Assembly: GCF_023554555.1 (NCBI RefSeq)
Contig: NZ_JAMJWC010000002.1
Coordinates: 992,001 to 1,056,000, forward strand
Reading direction: 5' to 3'
Length of the DNA stretch: 64,000 nucleotides
Origin: Sphingobacterium sp. lm-10
Lineage (GTDB): Bacteria; Bacteroidota; Bacteroidia; Sphingobacteriales; Sphingobacteriaceae
Below the pieces are notes generated by a model that worked only from the letters and a program-made list of their open reading frames with translations, searched no databases and had not been told where the DNA came from. How positions within the stretch are numbered: the stretch's first letter is position 1; every line of letters starts with the position of its first letter. The translations under genes were made by a program, and so were the position numbers. Below are positions 1 through 10,591 of this stretch, one piece after another.

Positions 1-1950
1 GCGCGTGGGAATATCTATTCCAATGATGGTAGTTTGCTGGCGACTTCGGTACCTGAATACACCATACGCTTTGACGCCATGGCTATCCCAGAAGAGAATA
101 GCGACGTGTTTCAGTCTAGAGTAGATTCTTTGGCGGCACGTCTTTCACAATTTTTTGGTGATAAATCGGCGAGACAATATTTGACGCAACTGAAAGAAGC
201 CCGTGCTAAGGGGCAGCGATACATGCTATTAAAAAGAAATGTATCGCATCAGGACTTGAAGGAATTAAAGACATTTCCATTATTAAAAACCTTTAAAGAA
301 GGACGCAGCCGTTTTTCTGGCGGCTTGATCGCAGTGCAGGAAAACAAACGCATTTTACCATTTACCAACTTAGCCGCACGTACCATCGGTTACCGCAATG
401 AGGAATATAGAGTGGGGTTGGAAGGCGCCTTTGGTGATTATATCGAAGGAAAAAGCGGCATGCAAATGATGCAGCGCATCGCTGGTGGTGTTTGGGTGCC
501 GGTTAGTCGGGAAGTAGAAATTGCGCCAGTAGATGGTTCTGATATCATTGCAACCATTGATGTGAACATGCAGGACATGGCACAGCGCGCTTTAGAAAAG
601 CAATTAATTCAGAGCAACGCAGATAATGGCTGTGTGATCCTAATGGAAGTAGAAACAGGAGAAATCCGTGCTATTGCCAACTTTACCAAAGATACGGACG
701 GTGTATACCGTGAGAAATTTAATTACGCCATAGCACAAGGAGCGGATCCAGGTTCGACCTTTAAGCTAGCTTCTTATTTGGCAGCGCTGGATGATGGTTA
801 TGTAGATACGACCACCGTCATTGATATTGGTAATGGTACCTACAAAGTACCCTCACACACCATTCGTGATTCGCATGCGCCGAAGAAATCCCGAGTAAGT
901 GTACAAGAAGCTTTTGAAGAATCCTCAAATGTGGCGGTGACGAAAATGATTCATACACATTACGGCAATAATCCGGGCAAATTCATTAACAAGCTACACA
1001 GTTGGGGCTTGAATAAACCATTGGGTTTACAGATTCCGGGTGAGGGTGATCCATGGGTAAAAACACCAGAAAGCAGATCCTGGAGTAAGTTGTCGCTTAT
1101 CCAGATGGCTTACGGTTATGAGATGAAGCTGACGCCATTGCAGACATTGACGCTGTATAATGCAGTGGCCAACGATGGTAAAATGATCGCTCCGCTATTC
1201 GTAAAAGAGATTCGCAATCTGGGAAATACGGTAGAGCGTTTTGAGGCGCGCGTGATCAACAAACAAATTGCGTCGGAAGAAGCAATCGACAAAATGCAGG
1301 GCATGATGCGCAGCGTCATGACCAACGGAACCGGAAAACGCTTGCGTAGCCCGTTGTATAACGCCGCCGGAAAGACCGGTACTGCGCAGATGGCCGATGG
1401 ATCGAGAGGATATGGTGCGCGTCGTTATCAATCTTCTTTTGCCGGATATTTTCCAGCAGAGAAGCCTAAATACAGCATGATTGTGGTAATTCGCAATCCA
1501 CGGAACGGCTATTATGGTGGTTCGGTTGCGGGGCCAGTATTCAAAGAATTGGCTGATATGGTCTATGCGAATGATTTAAGTCTGCACGCCAAATTCGAAA
1601 CGAGGAAAGTCAATAGTAAAGGGGATAAGACGCCACACACATTGGTTGGTTCTAAAGAAGCATCCGCCAAAGTGTACGCTTGGATGGGGTTGCAGGTAAA
1701 TGATTGGGCGGCGTTAACGCGTCCGGTAAAAGATAGTGCACAACGTAGTACAAATGCATTCACCGAAACCCAGTTTACAGAAGGCGTCGTGCCGAGTGTG
1801 CTGGGAATGGGATTAATGGATGCCATCTACGCGATGGAAAACGCTGGATTCAAAACTTCGGTAAAAGGAAAAGGACGCGTCGTGTCCCAATCGCTATTGG
1901 CCGGACAGAAGCTAACGGCAGGTTCTAAGGTTTTATTAGAATTAAATTAA
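1..1950 (+). CDS. ftsI: Penicillin-binding protein, FtsI/PBP3 type (5' end outside window)
   Basis: Class B penicillin-binding protein: the septal transpeptidase that cross-links peptidoglycan in the periplasm with FtsW. The reading frame is open from base 1 and begins with the family's RGNIYS region, so the N-terminal membrane anchor lies left of the window; a TTG at base 34 is not the true start. Counting from base 1, the active-site serine is in GSTFK (about residue 252), followed by SSN (308-310) and KTGT (458-461), the three canonical motifs. The last 55 or so residues form one PASTA domain beginning VPSVLGM. It is the first gene seen of the division cluster, with murE 12 bp downstream. 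Family assignment is firm; FtsI rather than an elongation PBP2 rests mainly on context. Confidence 0.95.
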   Translation, partial: ARGNIYSNDGSLLATSVPEYTIRFDAMAIPEENSDVFQSRVDSLAARLSQFFGDKSARQYLTQLKEARAKGQRYMLLKRNVSHQDLKELKTFPLLKTFKEGRSRFSGGLIAVQENKRILPFTNLAARTIGYRNEEYRVGLEGAFGDYIEGKSGMQMMQRIAGGVWVPVSREVEIAPVDGSDIIATIDVNMQDMAQRALEKQLIQSNADNGCVILMEVETGEIRAIANFTKDTDGVYREKFNYAIAQGADPGSTFKLASYLAALDDGYVDTTTVIDIGNGTYKVPSHTIRDSHAPKKSRVSVQEAFEESSNVAVTKMIHTHYGNNPGKFINKLHSWGLNKPLGLQIPGEGDPWVKTPESRSWSKLSLIQMAYGYEMKLTPLQTLTLYNAVANDGKMIAPLFVKEIRNLGNTVERFEARVINKQIASEEAIDKMQGMMRSVMTNGTGKRLRSPLYNAAGKTGTAQMADGSRGYGARRYQSSFAGYFPAEKPKYSMIVVIRNPRNGYYGGSVAGPVFKELADMVYANDLSLHAKFETRKVNSKGDKTPHTLVGSKEASAKVYAWMGLQVNDWAALTRPVKDSAQRSTNAFTETQFTEGVVPSVLGMGLMDAIYAMENAGFKTSVKGKGRVVSQSLLAGQKLTAGSKVLLELN

Positions 1951-1962
1951 ACACAGGATCGT

Positions 1963-3417
1963 ATGATATTGAAAGATCTACTTCATGCTGTTCCGGTTAA
2001 GGAATATAAAGGACAACTCGACATCGAGGTGACCGGCCTGTGTTTTGATTCCCGCGCGGTGGTGGATGGCAACTTATTTATTGCCGTTCGTGGCAGTCAT
2101 ACTGATGGACATTTGTACATTCAAAAAGCAATTGACTTAGGTGCAAGCACTTTATTGGTAGAAGAATGGCCGAAAGAAATACAAGATCACATCACCTATG
2201 TTTTAGTTGATGATTCTTCGTATGCACTGGGTTTGGTGGCGGCAAACTATTATGGTAATCCGTCTCAACACTTGAAGCTAGTGGGTATTACGGGCACTAA
2301 TGGAAAGACAACAGTAGCCACGTTATTGTATAATCTATTCATCGGGCTGAGCTATCAGGTAGGGCTACTATCTACGGTAGAAAATCGAATATCTGGCCGC
2401 GTTATACCGACCACGCATACCACCTTGGATCCCATCTCTCTCAATAAATTATTGCGCGAGATGGTAGAGGAAGGTTGCGACTACTGTTTCATGGAAGTGA
2501 GTTCGCATGCCGTCGTTCAGCAACGTATTGCCGGTTTGCGTTTTGCGGGTGGTATTTTTACCAATATCACACACGATCACCTGGACTTCCACGAAACTTT
2601 TGATAATTATATTAAGGCAAAAAAGAAGTTTTTTGACGACCTGGATCGAGAAGCATTTGCACTCAGTAATACGGATGATCGCAACGGTGCAGTGATGCTT
2701 CAAAATACGGTGGCCTATCAGAAAACCTATGCTTTAAAAGGATTAGCGGATTTTAAAATGCGCATCGTAGAAAGCCATTTTGATGGTATGCTATTGCACC
2801 TAGACGGTCAAGATGTTTGGGTAAAACTAGTCGGGCACTTTAATGCCTATAACTTATTAGCGGTATATGGGGCTGCAATTCTGTTGGAACAGGAAACGAT
2901 GAAAGTCTTGACCGCCATCAGTAATATTATCGGAGCCGAAGGAAGATTTGAAGCGATGCGCTCTCCGCAAGGCCAAATTGGCATTGTGGATTATGCACAT
3001 ACGCCCGATGCGGTAGAAAATGTATTGGATACGGTAGCGGGCTTACGCCAGGCAGGGCAACAGATTATTACAGTAATCGGTTGTGGTGGCGATCGCGACA
3101 AAACGAAACGACCAACTATGGCGAAAGTAGCCGCCTTAAAAAGTGACACGGTTATTCTCACTTCTGACAATCCGCGCAGCGAAGATCCTTTGCAAATTAT
3201 CCGGGAGATGGAGGCAGGTATTCCATCTGATAGACGTAAAGGGGTGTTTAGCATTGCAGATCGCCGGGAAGCGATTCGGGCAGCTTGTCATTTGGCGCAG
3301 CCAGGAGATATTATTGTTGTGGCAGGCAAAGGACATGAAAAGTATCAGGATATCAATGGTGTGAAGCATCATTTTGATGATAAAGAACAATTAGCAAGCG
3401 CATTTAACGAGCAATAA
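1963..3417 (+). CDS. murE: UDP-MurNAc-tripeptide synthetase MurE (meso-DAP adding)
   Basis: Cytoplasmic Mur ligase that adds the third stem-peptide residue to UDP-MurNAc-L-Ala-D-Glu using ATP. The ATP loop GTNGKTT is at about 111-117 (Lys115). The DNPR motif (about 402-405), which in MurE family enzymes recognises meso-diaminopimelate rather than lysine, is intact, so the peptidoglycan is predicted to be DAP type. The 484 residues are the normal length. It lies between ftsI and mraY with gaps of 12 and 5 bp, consistent with one transcript. Confidence 0.97.
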   Translation: MILKDLLHAVPVKEYKGQLDIEVTGLCFDSRAVVDGNLFIAVRGSHTDGHLYIQKAIDLGASTLLVEEWPKEIQDHITYVLVDDSSYALGLVAANYYGNPSQHLKLVGITGTNGKTTVATLLYNLFIGLSYQVGLLSTVENRISGRVIPTTHTTLDPISLNKLLREMVEEGCDYCFMEVSSHAVVQQRIAGLRFAGGIFTNITHDHLDFHETFDNYIKAKKKFFDDLDREAFALSNTDDRNGAVMLQNTVAYQKTYALKGLADFKMRIVESHFDGMLLHLDGQDVWVKLVGHFNAYNLLAVYGAAILLEQETMKVLTAISNIIGAEGRFEAMRSPQGQIGIVDYAHTPDAVENVLDTVAGLRQAGQQIITVIGCGGDRDKTKRPTMAKVAALKSDTVILTSDNPRSEDPLQIIREMEAGIPSDRRKGVFSIADRREAIRAACHLAQPGDIIVVAGKGHEKYQDINGVKHHFDDKEQLASAFNEQ

Positions 3418-3422
3418 GAGGG

Positions 3423-4667
3423 ATGTTATATTATTTATTTACCTGGTTAAACGAGCATATGCACATCCCTGGAGCGGGACTGTTTCAGTATATCTCTTTC
3501 CGTACGGCTATGGCGGTGATTGTCTCGTTGATCATTACCACCGTATTCGGTAGTCGGCTTATCCAATTGCTGCATCGTAAGCAAGTGGGTGAAACGGTGC
3601 GTGACTTAGGTTTAGCCGGAGAAAAGCAAAAACAAGGCACGCCGACGATGGGTGGTTTGATTATCATTGCTGGTATCTTAATTCCTACGTTGCTTTTTGC
3701 GAAGTTGGATAATATCTACATCATCATCATGATCATTACCACGGTATGGATGGGAGCGATCGGTTTTCTGGATGATTATATTAAGGTCTTTCGTAAAAAT
3801 AAAGAAGGACTTGCCGGTCGTTTTAAAGTAATCGGACAGATCGGTTTGGGGATCTTTATTGCTGTTACGATGTATTTTCACCCGAGCATTGTGGTGCGTG
3901 AGCAAGTGACCAATCCTTCTTCTTCCGTGCCTGTAGCGGTAGTGATCAATCCATCTACCGGAGAGAAAACATACGTCGAGGATGTAAAATCTACCAAGAC
4001 CAACATTCCCTTTTATAAAAATAATGAGTTTGATTATGCTAAAACCTTGAGTTTTCTCGGACTTTCGGGCACCTGGATTACCTTCGGTATGATCTTACTG
4101 GTGATCGTGTTTATTGTAACGGCGGTATCCAACGGGGCTAATATTACCGACGGTATTGATGGATTAGCCACGGGTACATCCGCCATTATGGGAATTACGC
4201 TGGCGATTCTAGCCTACGTTTCGGGCAACGTAATTTTTTCGGAATACCTGAATATCATGTATATCCCAAACAGTGGTGAGCTGGTGATTTTTGCAGGTGC
4301 TTTCATTGGTGCCTGTACAGGATTTCTTTGGTACAATGCCTATCCCGCACAGGTATTTATGGGTGATACGGGAAGCTTGACCATTGGAGGTATCATTGCG
4401 GCATTTGCCATTCTAATCCGGAAGGAGTTATTGATTCCGGTGCTTTGCGGTGTTTTCCTCATCGAGAATCTTTCGGTGATTATGCAGGTGTCTTACTTCA
4501 AGTACACAAAGAAGAGATTTGGCGAAGGCCGACGCATCTTTTTGATGTCGCCATTGCATCATCATTATCAAAAGAAAGGATACCATGAGTCGAAGATTGT
4601 GACACGCTTCGTGATCGTATCCATCATATTAGCCATTTTGACCATCGTAACCTTAAAAGTTAGATAG
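3423..4667 (+). CDS. mraY: Phospho-MurNAc-pentapeptide transferase MraY
   Basis: Integral membrane enzyme that transfers phospho-MurNAc-pentapeptide to undecaprenyl phosphate, forming lipid I. Catalytic motifs are visible: LDDYIK (Asp117/Asp118), the TDGIDGL loop (about 242-248) and MGDTGS (Asp315), plus the histidine-rich SPLHHHYQ loop near the C terminus. At 414 residues it is longer than the roughly 360-residue proteobacterial enzyme; the extra length is mainly a hydrophilic insertion at about 150-205 between transmembrane segments, as is usual in Bacteroidota. The stop codon abuts the murD start, which suggests translational coupling. Confidence 0.97.
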   Translation: MLYYLFTWLNEHMHIPGAGLFQYISFRTAMAVIVSLIITTVFGSRLIQLLHRKQVGETVRDLGLAGEKQKQGTPTMGGLIIIAGILIPTLLFAKLDNIYIIIMIITTVWMGAIGFLDDYIKVFRKNKEGLAGRFKVIGQIGLGIFIAVTMYFHPSIVVREQVTNPSSSVPVAVVINPSTGEKTYVEDVKSTKTNIPFYKNNEFDYAKTLSFLGLSGTWITFGMILLVIVFIVTAVSNGANITDGIDGLATGTSAIMGITLAILAYVSGNVIFSEYLNIMYIPNSGELVIFAGAFIGACTGFLWYNAYPAQVFMGDTGSLTIGGIIAAFAILIRKELLIPVLCGVFLIENLSVIMQVSYFKYTKKRFGEGRRIFLMSPLHHHYQKKGYHESKIVTRFVIVSIILAILTIVTLKVR

Positions 4668-6047
4668 ATGCCAAATATTGAACATAGCTATTATCCGCAA
4701 TCCGGTCGTGTCGTCATCTTAGGTGGCGGTGAGAGTGGTGTGGGTGCCGCTATCCTTGCCAAGGATCAGGGGTTTGACGTGTTTGTTTCAGATATGGCTA
4801 TCCTCGCCGATCACTTTAAGGCTACCTTAACACAAGAGGCTATCGCTTTTGAAGAGGGGCAGCACACAGAAGCAGCTATTCTGAATGCGGATCTGGTGAT
4901 CAAAAGCCCGGGTATCCCAGAGAAAGCACCGCTGATACAGCAACTGCGCAAAACCAGTATTCCGGTGATCTCGGAAATTGAATTTGCTGCGCAATATACA
5001 GACGCTACGCTATGTTGCATTACGGGATCAAATGGTAAATCGACCACCACGATGTTGACTTACGAGATCTTCCGTCATGCAGGAGTGAACGTGGGTGTTG
5101 CCGGTAATATCGGGCAGAGTTTTGCTTTGCAAGTAGCACGCGAGCCAAGAGAGGTGTATGTGTTGGAGCTTTCCAGCTTTATGCTGGATGATATGCATCA
5201 TTTTCGCGCACACATCGCTATCCTGCTCAATATTACGCCGGATCATCTGGATCGCTACAATTATGATATGGATGCCTATGTGGATTCGAAATTCCGCATC
5301 ATCCAAAATCAGCAAGCTGCAGATTATTTTATCTACTGCGCAGACGACGAGGAGATCGCAAAAGGATTGAAGCGCCACAAAACGCTAGCGATGCCTTTGC
5401 CCTTTACACAACAACAACACAGCACCCTAGAACAGGGAGCATTTATAGACGAACAAAGAAACTTGATTATTAACATACCTAAACGGGAACCATTTACGAT
5501 GAGTATTGAAGAACTATCACTCCAGGGTAAGCATAATGTATACAATAATTCTGCAGCAGGATTAGCCGCTAAAGCGCAGCAATTGCGCAATAGCGTGATG
5601 AAAGAAAGTATGCAATCCTATGTCAATATTGCGCATCGCTTGGAGCATGTGGCGTGTATTGGCGGCGTTACCTATATCAACGATTCCAAAGCGACCAATG
5701 TGAACTCCGTGTGGTATGCCTTGGAAAGTTTCTCACCCGATATCGTATTAATCATGGGCGGTGTAGATAAAGGTAATGACTACGATATGCTACGCGATCT
5801 GGTGAAGAGCAAAGTAAAGGCCATCATTTGCATCGGTAAACACAATGGTCGCATCCACGAAGCGTTTGAGTCCGATACAGAAGTGATCGTAAATAGCGCT
5901 TCTATGGGAGATGCCGTAGAGATCGCTTCGCATATCGCTAAGAAAGGGGATACCGTATTGCTATCTCCGGCTTGTGCGAGCTTTGACTGGTTTAAGAATT
6001 ATGAAGATCGTGGTGATCAATTTAAGGATGCCGTAATGGCGCTTTAA
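4668..6047 (+). CDS. murD: UDP-MurNAc-L-alanine:D-glutamate ligase MurD
   Basis: Cytoplasmic Mur ligase that adds D-glutamate to UDP-MurNAc-L-alanine. The N-terminal Rossmann-like part has VVILGGGESGVG, and the ATP loop GSNGKSTTT is at about 120-128 (Lys124). The C-terminal domain carries YINDSKATN and LSPACASFD, both typical of MurD. The 459 residues are normal length. The start codon directly follows the mraY stop with no spacer; ftsW follows after 21 bp. Confidence 0.97.
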   Translation: MPNIEHSYYPQSGRVVILGGGESGVGAAILAKDQGFDVFVSDMAILADHFKATLTQEAIAFEEGQHTEAAILNADLVIKSPGIPEKAPLIQQLRKTSIPVISEIEFAAQYTDATLCCITGSNGKSTTTMLTYEIFRHAGVNVGVAGNIGQSFALQVAREPREVYVLELSSFMLDDMHHFRAHIAILLNITPDHLDRYNYDMDAYVDSKFRIIQNQQAADYFIYCADDEEIAKGLKRHKTLAMPLPFTQQQHSTLEQGAFIDEQRNLIINIPKREPFTMSIEELSLQGKHNVYNNSAAGLAAKAQQLRNSVMKESMQSYVNIAHRLEHVACIGGVTYINDSKATNVNSVWYALESFSPDIVLIMGGVDKGNDYDMLRDLVKSKVKAIICIGKHNGRIHEAFESDTEVIVNSASMGDAVEIASHIAKKGDTVLLSPACASFDWFKNYEDRGDQFKDAVMAL

Positions 6048-6068
6048 GAATTCGCAGAATAAAAGGTT

Positions 6069-7274
6069 ATGACAATAGAACAGATTTTTTCAAAACTCAA
6101 GGGAGACAAGTGGATCTGGATAATCGTGATTATCCTGTCTGGCTGGTCTTTGTTGGCGGTATACAGCTCTGTAGGTACGTTGGCCTACAAAGAGGGTAAG
6201 GGTACCGAACTCTATCTGTTTAAGCATTTTGCGATCATCGCTGTGGGTCTGTTGCTGATGTACCTTTCACACAAATTGGATTACCGCTACTATGCCGGTA
6301 TATCCAAGATGTTGATGATCATTACCATTCCACTGCTATTGGCCACACTGCTATTTGGTGATTCTATCAACCAGGCCAATCGTTGGTTGACCATTCCGGT
6401 AATCAATCAGTCCTTCCAAACTTCCGATTTAGCGAAGTTGGCATTGATCACTTTTCTGGCTCGGATGCTATCCCGCAAGCAAGAAGATATTAAGGATGTG
6501 AAGAAGTCTTTCGTGCCGATTATGGGAGCTGTTTGTGCGGTGTTTGTACTCATTGCAGTAGCCAATATGTCGACCGCCGTGATGTTGTTTGGCGTAAGCG
6601 TGCTGCTATTACTGATTGGTCGTATTTCCTTCAAGCAGATTATGATCGTGTGCATAGGCTGTAGTATCTTATTAATGCTGGTCGCATTTTTAGGCCCACG
6701 TCGTGCTACCTACATGAGTCGTATCGAAGGATTTTTTCATACAGAAGAAGTGATTGGCGGAAGCGGTGCAGTGCCTTTCCAAGAAGACAAAAACTTTCAG
6801 GCGAACAATTCAAAGATTGCGATTGCAACTGGTGGATTTTTTGGCAAAGGCTGGGGTAATAGTGTGCAACGTAATGTACTACCTCACCCATATTCTGACT
6901 TTATCTTTGCGATCATCATCGAAGAATATGGCACGGTGGGCGGATTTTTCTTACTGACTTTGTACCTCGCATTGATGTATCGTATTATTCGGATCGTCAC
7001 GTTGAGTCCACGCGCCTTTGGTGCTTTTTTGGCAGCAGGATTAGGATTCAGTCTTACCATTCAGGCATTAGCCAATATGGCAGTTGCTGTAGGTTTAGGC
7101 CCGGTAACAGGTGTGCCGCTGCCTTTAGTGAGTATGGGAGGTACATCCATCTTATTTACCAGCGTGGCATTAGGCATTATATTAAGCGTGAGCCGAAACG
7201 TAGAAGAATTAAAAGGAAGAGAAGAATTGAATGATGTCGTGAAGCCGCGTCGTGTGGTAGTGGGCAGCATATAA
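6069..7274 (+). CDS. ftsW: SEDS peptidoglycan polymerase FtsW
   Basis: Polytopic SEDS-family glycosyltransferase that polymerises lipid II at the septum with its partner PBP. About ten hydrophobic segments are visible. Family signatures include NRWLTIP, QTSDLAKLALITF and, near the C terminus, GVPLPLVSMGGTS. At 401 residues it has normal length. FtsW rather than RodA is inferred from its place between murD and murG in the division cluster. Confidence 0.95.
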   Translation: MTIEQIFSKLKGDKWIWIIVIILSGWSLLAVYSSVGTLAYKEGKGTELYLFKHFAIIAVGLLLMYLSHKLDYRYYAGISKMLMIITIPLLLATLLFGDSINQANRWLTIPVINQSFQTSDLAKLALITFLARMLSRKQEDIKDVKKSFVPIMGAVCAVFVLIAVANMSTAVMLFGVSVLLLLIGRISFKQIMIVCIGCSILLMLVAFLGPRRATYMSRIEGFFHTEEVIGGSGAVPFQEDKNFQANNSKIAIATGGFFGKGWGNSVQRNVLPHPYSDFIFAIIIEEYGTVGGFFLLTLYLALMYRIIRIVTLSPRAFGAFLAAGLGFSLTIQALANMAVAVGLGPVTGVPLPLVSMGGTSILFTSVALGIILSVSRNVEELKGREELNDVVKPRRVVVGSI

Positions 7275-7284
7275 TACAGTAAGC

Positions 7285-8382
7285 ATGGCAAACAAAGTGA
7301 TCATAAGCGGTGGAGGCACGGGAGGACATATCTTTCCGGCAATTGCTATTGCAAATGCCTTGCGGCAGTTGCAGCCCAACGTGGAAATTCTGTTTGTGGG
7401 TGCCAATGGTAAAATGGAGATGGAGCGCGTCCCGGCCGCAGGTTATGAAATAGTAGGTCTGGATATACAGGGATTCAACAGACAATCCCTATGGAAGAAT
7501 CTGGCCTTACCATTCCGACTGATTGCCAGCATGTGGAAAGCACGGCAAGTGCTTCGCCAGTTTGGTGCGCAGGCAGCGGTAGGTGTTGGTGGATATGCCT
7601 CTGGACCGTTGCTGATCGTGGCGAACATGATCGGTATTCCAACGTTGATTCAGGAGCAAAACTCCTACGCCGGTTTGACGAATAAGCGATTAAGCAAAAA
7701 AGCCCAACGCATTTGTGTGGCTTACCAAAATATGGAACAATTTTTTCCGCAGGAAAAAATTATGCTTACCGGAAATCCGGTACGTCGTTCGTCGGTGCAG
7801 ATCGATGGTAAGCGAGAGGAAGCAATCCATGCTTTCGGACTGGATACGACGAAAAAAACGGTATTGATTACCGGAGGTAGCTTAGGCGCCAAAACATTGA
7901 ATGATTGCCTAACCGAAGGTTTAGAGCGGCTGTTAGCCGAAAATGTGCAAATCATTTGGCAGTGTGGTAGTTACTATTATGATAAGCTGTCGAAAGAATT
8001 AGAAGCAAGATTGACGGATGAGGTGAAGCTATTGCCATTTTTGGAGCGCATGGATTATGCCTATGCGGCAGCAGATTTCATAGTAGCCCGAGCAGGAGCC
8101 GGCACTATTTCAGAATTAGCAATAATTGGCAAGCCCGTTGTTTTGGTGCCATCGCCCAATGTAGCGGATGATCACCAAACTAAAAATGCTTTGGCTTTAT
8201 CAGAGCACAAGGCCGCCATCATGGTAAGTGATCTGAGTGCGCGGATGCATTTGGTCGACGAATTGATCAAACTGATTCATGATGAGGCGACGGCCTATGA
8301 GCTAGGCGAGCGCATTCAAAAAATGGCGTTATTGGATGCGGATGTGATTATTGCACAAGAGGTTTTAAAGATGATAAAATAA
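7285..8382 (+). CDS. murG: UDP-GlcNAc:lipid I N-acetylglucosaminyltransferase MurG
   Basis: Peripheral membrane GT-B glycosyltransferase that converts lipid I to lipid II. The N-terminal GGGTGGHIFPAIA loop (about residues 8-20), the middle ITGGSLGAKTLN loop, and the C-terminal ARAGAGTISELA and VPSPNVADDHQ motifs that bind the UDP-GlcNAc donor are all present. Length of 365 residues is normal. It lies 10 bp after ftsW and 4 bp before murC. Confidence 0.97.
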   Translation: MANKVIISGGGTGGHIFPAIAIANALRQLQPNVEILFVGANGKMEMERVPAAGYEIVGLDIQGFNRQSLWKNLALPFRLIASMWKARQVLRQFGAQAAVGVGGYASGPLLIVANMIGIPTLIQEQNSYAGLTNKRLSKKAQRICVAYQNMEQFFPQEKIMLTGNPVRRSSVQIDGKREEAIHAFGLDTTKKTVLITGGSLGAKTLNDCLTEGLERLLAENVQIIWQCGSYYYDKLSKELEARLTDEVKLLPFLERMDYAYAAADFIVARAGAGTISELAIIGKPVVLVPSPNVADDHQTKNALALSEHKAAIMVSDLSARMHLVDELIKLIHDEATAYELGERIQKMALLDADVIIAQEVLKMIK

Positions 8383-8386
8383 GGGC

Positions 8387-9742
8387 ATGAATATCGACCA
8401 AATTAAGACAGTGTATTTATTGGGTATCGGCGGCATTGGCATGAGCGGTTTAGCGCGCTATTTCCAACACTTAGGCTGTGTGGTATCGGGTTACGATAAG
8501 ACCGAGACCGAGCTTACGCAAGCGCTGGTAGGGGAAGGTATTCCGGTCTCTTATCAAGATGATATTCAAACATTACCTCATCATTTGGCTACGCCAAATG
8601 ATGAGGTAATGGTTATTTTTACGCCTGCTGTACCCGCCGATTTAGTGTTGAAAAACACGTTGATCGAACGAGGTTTTACCTTGTACAAGCGTTCCGAGGT
8701 ACTCGGTCTTATCAGTGCTAGTCGCTTCACTATCGCTGTAGCAGGTACACACGGCAAGACCACTACCTCTACGATGATCGCGCACGTATTGAAAGATTCG
8801 GGCTACGACTGTTCTGCGTTTTTGGGCGGTATCAGTACCAATTACGAAAGCAACGTACTATATGGCGACAATAATACTGTAGTGGTAGAAGCGGATGAGT
8901 TTGATCGCTCTTTCTTAACCTTGCATCCAAATATTGCTATCGTGACTTCTGCGGATGCAGATCACTTGGATATTTATGGAGATGCGGCGCATTTGGTAGA
9001 TTCGTTTCAATTGTTTTTGGATCGGATTGTCGTAGGCGGCACATCCATTATCAAGCAAGGATTACCATTCTCTGGTGCTATTTCCTATGCGATGAATGAA
9101 AGTGCAGACGTGTACGCAGACAACGTCCATATCAAAGACGGGGAGTTTTATTTTGACTACCACTCCGACAGCCTGACCTTAAAAGATATCAGACTTGGAA
9201 TTCCAGGTTTACATAATATTGAAAATGCCGTGTCTGCGATTACGGTCGCAAATTTGCTAGGTATTAGCGGCGATAAAATCATCGCTGCTTTAGGTTCATT
9301 TCAAGGAGTAAAAAGACGCTTCGAATACATTGTAAGGGAGAAAGATGCGGTGTACATTGATGATTATGCACACCATCCAGAGGAGCTTCGTGCTTTCCTG
9401 ACATCCATGCGCAAGCTGTATCCGGAAAAGAAACTAACGGTGATCTTTCAACCGCACTTATTCACGCGTACGCGTGATTTCATCGAAGGGTTTGCCGAAG
9501 TGCTTGGGTTCGCCGATACCTTGTACCTGATGGAAATTTATCCGGCGCGAGAGAAGCCCATTGAAGGGGTAAATGCACAATGGCTGCTCGATCAGATTGC
9601 CTTGGATGATAAGCATATCCTAACCGCAGAGCAGATCCTAGATAAGGTACGGACGGAACGTCCGGAATTGATCGTAACGGTAGGAGCAGGCGACATTGAT
9701 CGTTTGGTGAAACCTTTAAAACAACTATTGACAAATGCTTAA
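8387..9742 (+). CDS. murC: UDP-MurNAc:L-alanine ligase MurC
   Basis: Cytoplasmic Mur ligase that starts the stem peptide by adding L-alanine to UDP-MurNAc. The N-terminal nucleotide fold has LLGIGGIGMSGLAR, and the ATP loop is GTHGKTTTS with Lys124. YIDDYAHHPEEL and the FQPHLFTRT region are typical of MurC. Length of 451 residues is normal. The 3' end overlaps ftsQ by 8 bases. An unusual perfect 41-base hairpin sits inside the coding sequence at codons 62-75 and is listed separately; the protein around it looks like an ordinary MurC with no insertion. Confidence 0.97.
   Translation: MNIDQIKTVYLLGIGGIGMSGLARYFQHLGCVVSGYDKTETELTQALVGEGIPVSYQDDIQTLPHHLATPNDEVMVIFTPAVPADLVLKNTLIERGFTLYKRSEVLGLISASRFTIAVAGTHGKTTTSTMIAHVLKDSGYDCSAFLGGISTNYESNVLYGDNNTVVVEADEFDRSFLTLHPNIAIVTSADADHLDIYGDAAHLVDSFQLFLDRIVVGGTSIIKQGLPFSGAISYAMNESADVYADNVHIKDGEFYFDYHSDSLTLKDIRLGIPGLHNIENAVSAITVANLLGISGDKIIAALGSFQGVKRRFEYIVREKDAVYIDDYAHHPEELRAFLTSMRKLYPEKKLTVIFQPHLFTRTRDFIEGFAEVLGFADTLYLMEIYPAREKPIEGVNAQWLLDQIALDDKHILTAEQILDKVRTERPELIVTVGAGDIDRLVKPLKQLLTNA
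8571..8611 (+). other. Perfect 19-bp hairpin inside murC, followed by a U-tract
   Basis: CATTACCTCATCATTTGGC (8571-8589) is the exact reverse complement of GCCAAATGATGAGGTAATG (8593-8611), with only TAC between. Three bases later comes a run of T residues (8615-8620 region), giving the shape of an intrinsic terminator on the + strand. It lies in frame inside murC and codes for an ordinary stretch of the protein. Whether it attenuates transcription is inference. Confidence 0.6.
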
Positions 9743-10559
9743 TTGGCTAAAAAATATACCATGGCGCTTGATCGGATCGATAACACTCGGACTGGCGGCT
9801 TTCGTGGGCGTCATATTGCTGATGGGACTTGTCTCGAAAAAGGATGCCGCACAATCGTGCACCGCGTTGCAGATCATGGTAGAAGGGAAAGAAACCTTCA
9901 TTGATCAGGCCGATATTACGGCTATTATCGAAAATCAATACGGAGCAGTTATTGGTCGGCAATTGCTGGATATTCCTTTGCATAAGATCGAAGAATCGTT
10001 GAAAGCATTGCCTTATGTATCTAACGCGGATATCCATGTAGATATCAACGGTGTGATGCGGGTATCTGTACAGCAGCGGGGAATTTTGCTTCGGGTGATC
10101 AATCGGGTAGGACAGGAGTTTTATGTAGATACCGAAGGAAAGAAGATCCCAACTACGCTAAAATACGTGCCACACACGATTGTTGCGAATGGCAATATTC
10201 GGGAATCGTTTGGCAAACCGCTAGAAGCGATAGAATCTTCGGTGGTAGGAGATTTGGTGGCCATCGTTCGGCATATTAGTACCAACGAATTGTGGAGCAA
10301 TCAAGTCGTACAGCTTTACGTCAATGACGCAGGCGACATTGAGTTAGTGCCGCGTGTTGGCGATCAGGATTTGATCTTGGGCGATGCCGAGAATCTGGAC
10401 GATAAATTGCGTCGATTAGAGATTTTCTATCAGAAAATCTTACCGCGTGTAGGTACCGAAGCATACAGCAAGGTGAATGTCAAATATGCTGATCAGATTA
10501 TCTGCGAACGATATGGAGATTGGTTTATAGACAGCCTACAAATGAAAATGAATAATTAA
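9735..10559 (+). CDS. ftsQ: Cell division protein FtsQ
   Basis: Bitopic divisome protein that links early and late division proteins. A short cytoplasmic start (MLNWLKNIPWR) is followed by one transmembrane segment at about 12-32 and a periplasmic part beginning with a POTRA-like domain (about 45-115: ALQIMVEG, YVSNADIHVDINGVM). The rest matches the FtsQ beta domain. FtsQ sequences diverge strongly, so the call rests on topology, length (274 residues) and the conserved position between murC and ftsA. It overlaps murC by 8 bases. Confidence 0.9.
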   Translation: MLNWLKNIPWRLIGSITLGLAAFVGVILLMGLVSKKDAAQSCTALQIMVEGKETFIDQADITAIIENQYGAVIGRQLLDIPLHKIEESLKALPYVSNADIHVDINGVMRVSVQQRGILLRVINRVGQEFYVDTEGKKIPTTLKYVPHTIVANGNIRESFGKPLEAIESSVVGDLVAIVRHISTNELWSNQVVQLYVNDAGDIELVPRVGDQDLILGDAENLDDKLRRLEIFYQKILPRVGTEAYSKVNVKYADQIICERYGDWFIDSLQMKMNN

Positions 10560-10591
10560 TACGGAAGAATAACACAGCAAATACACAGCAT

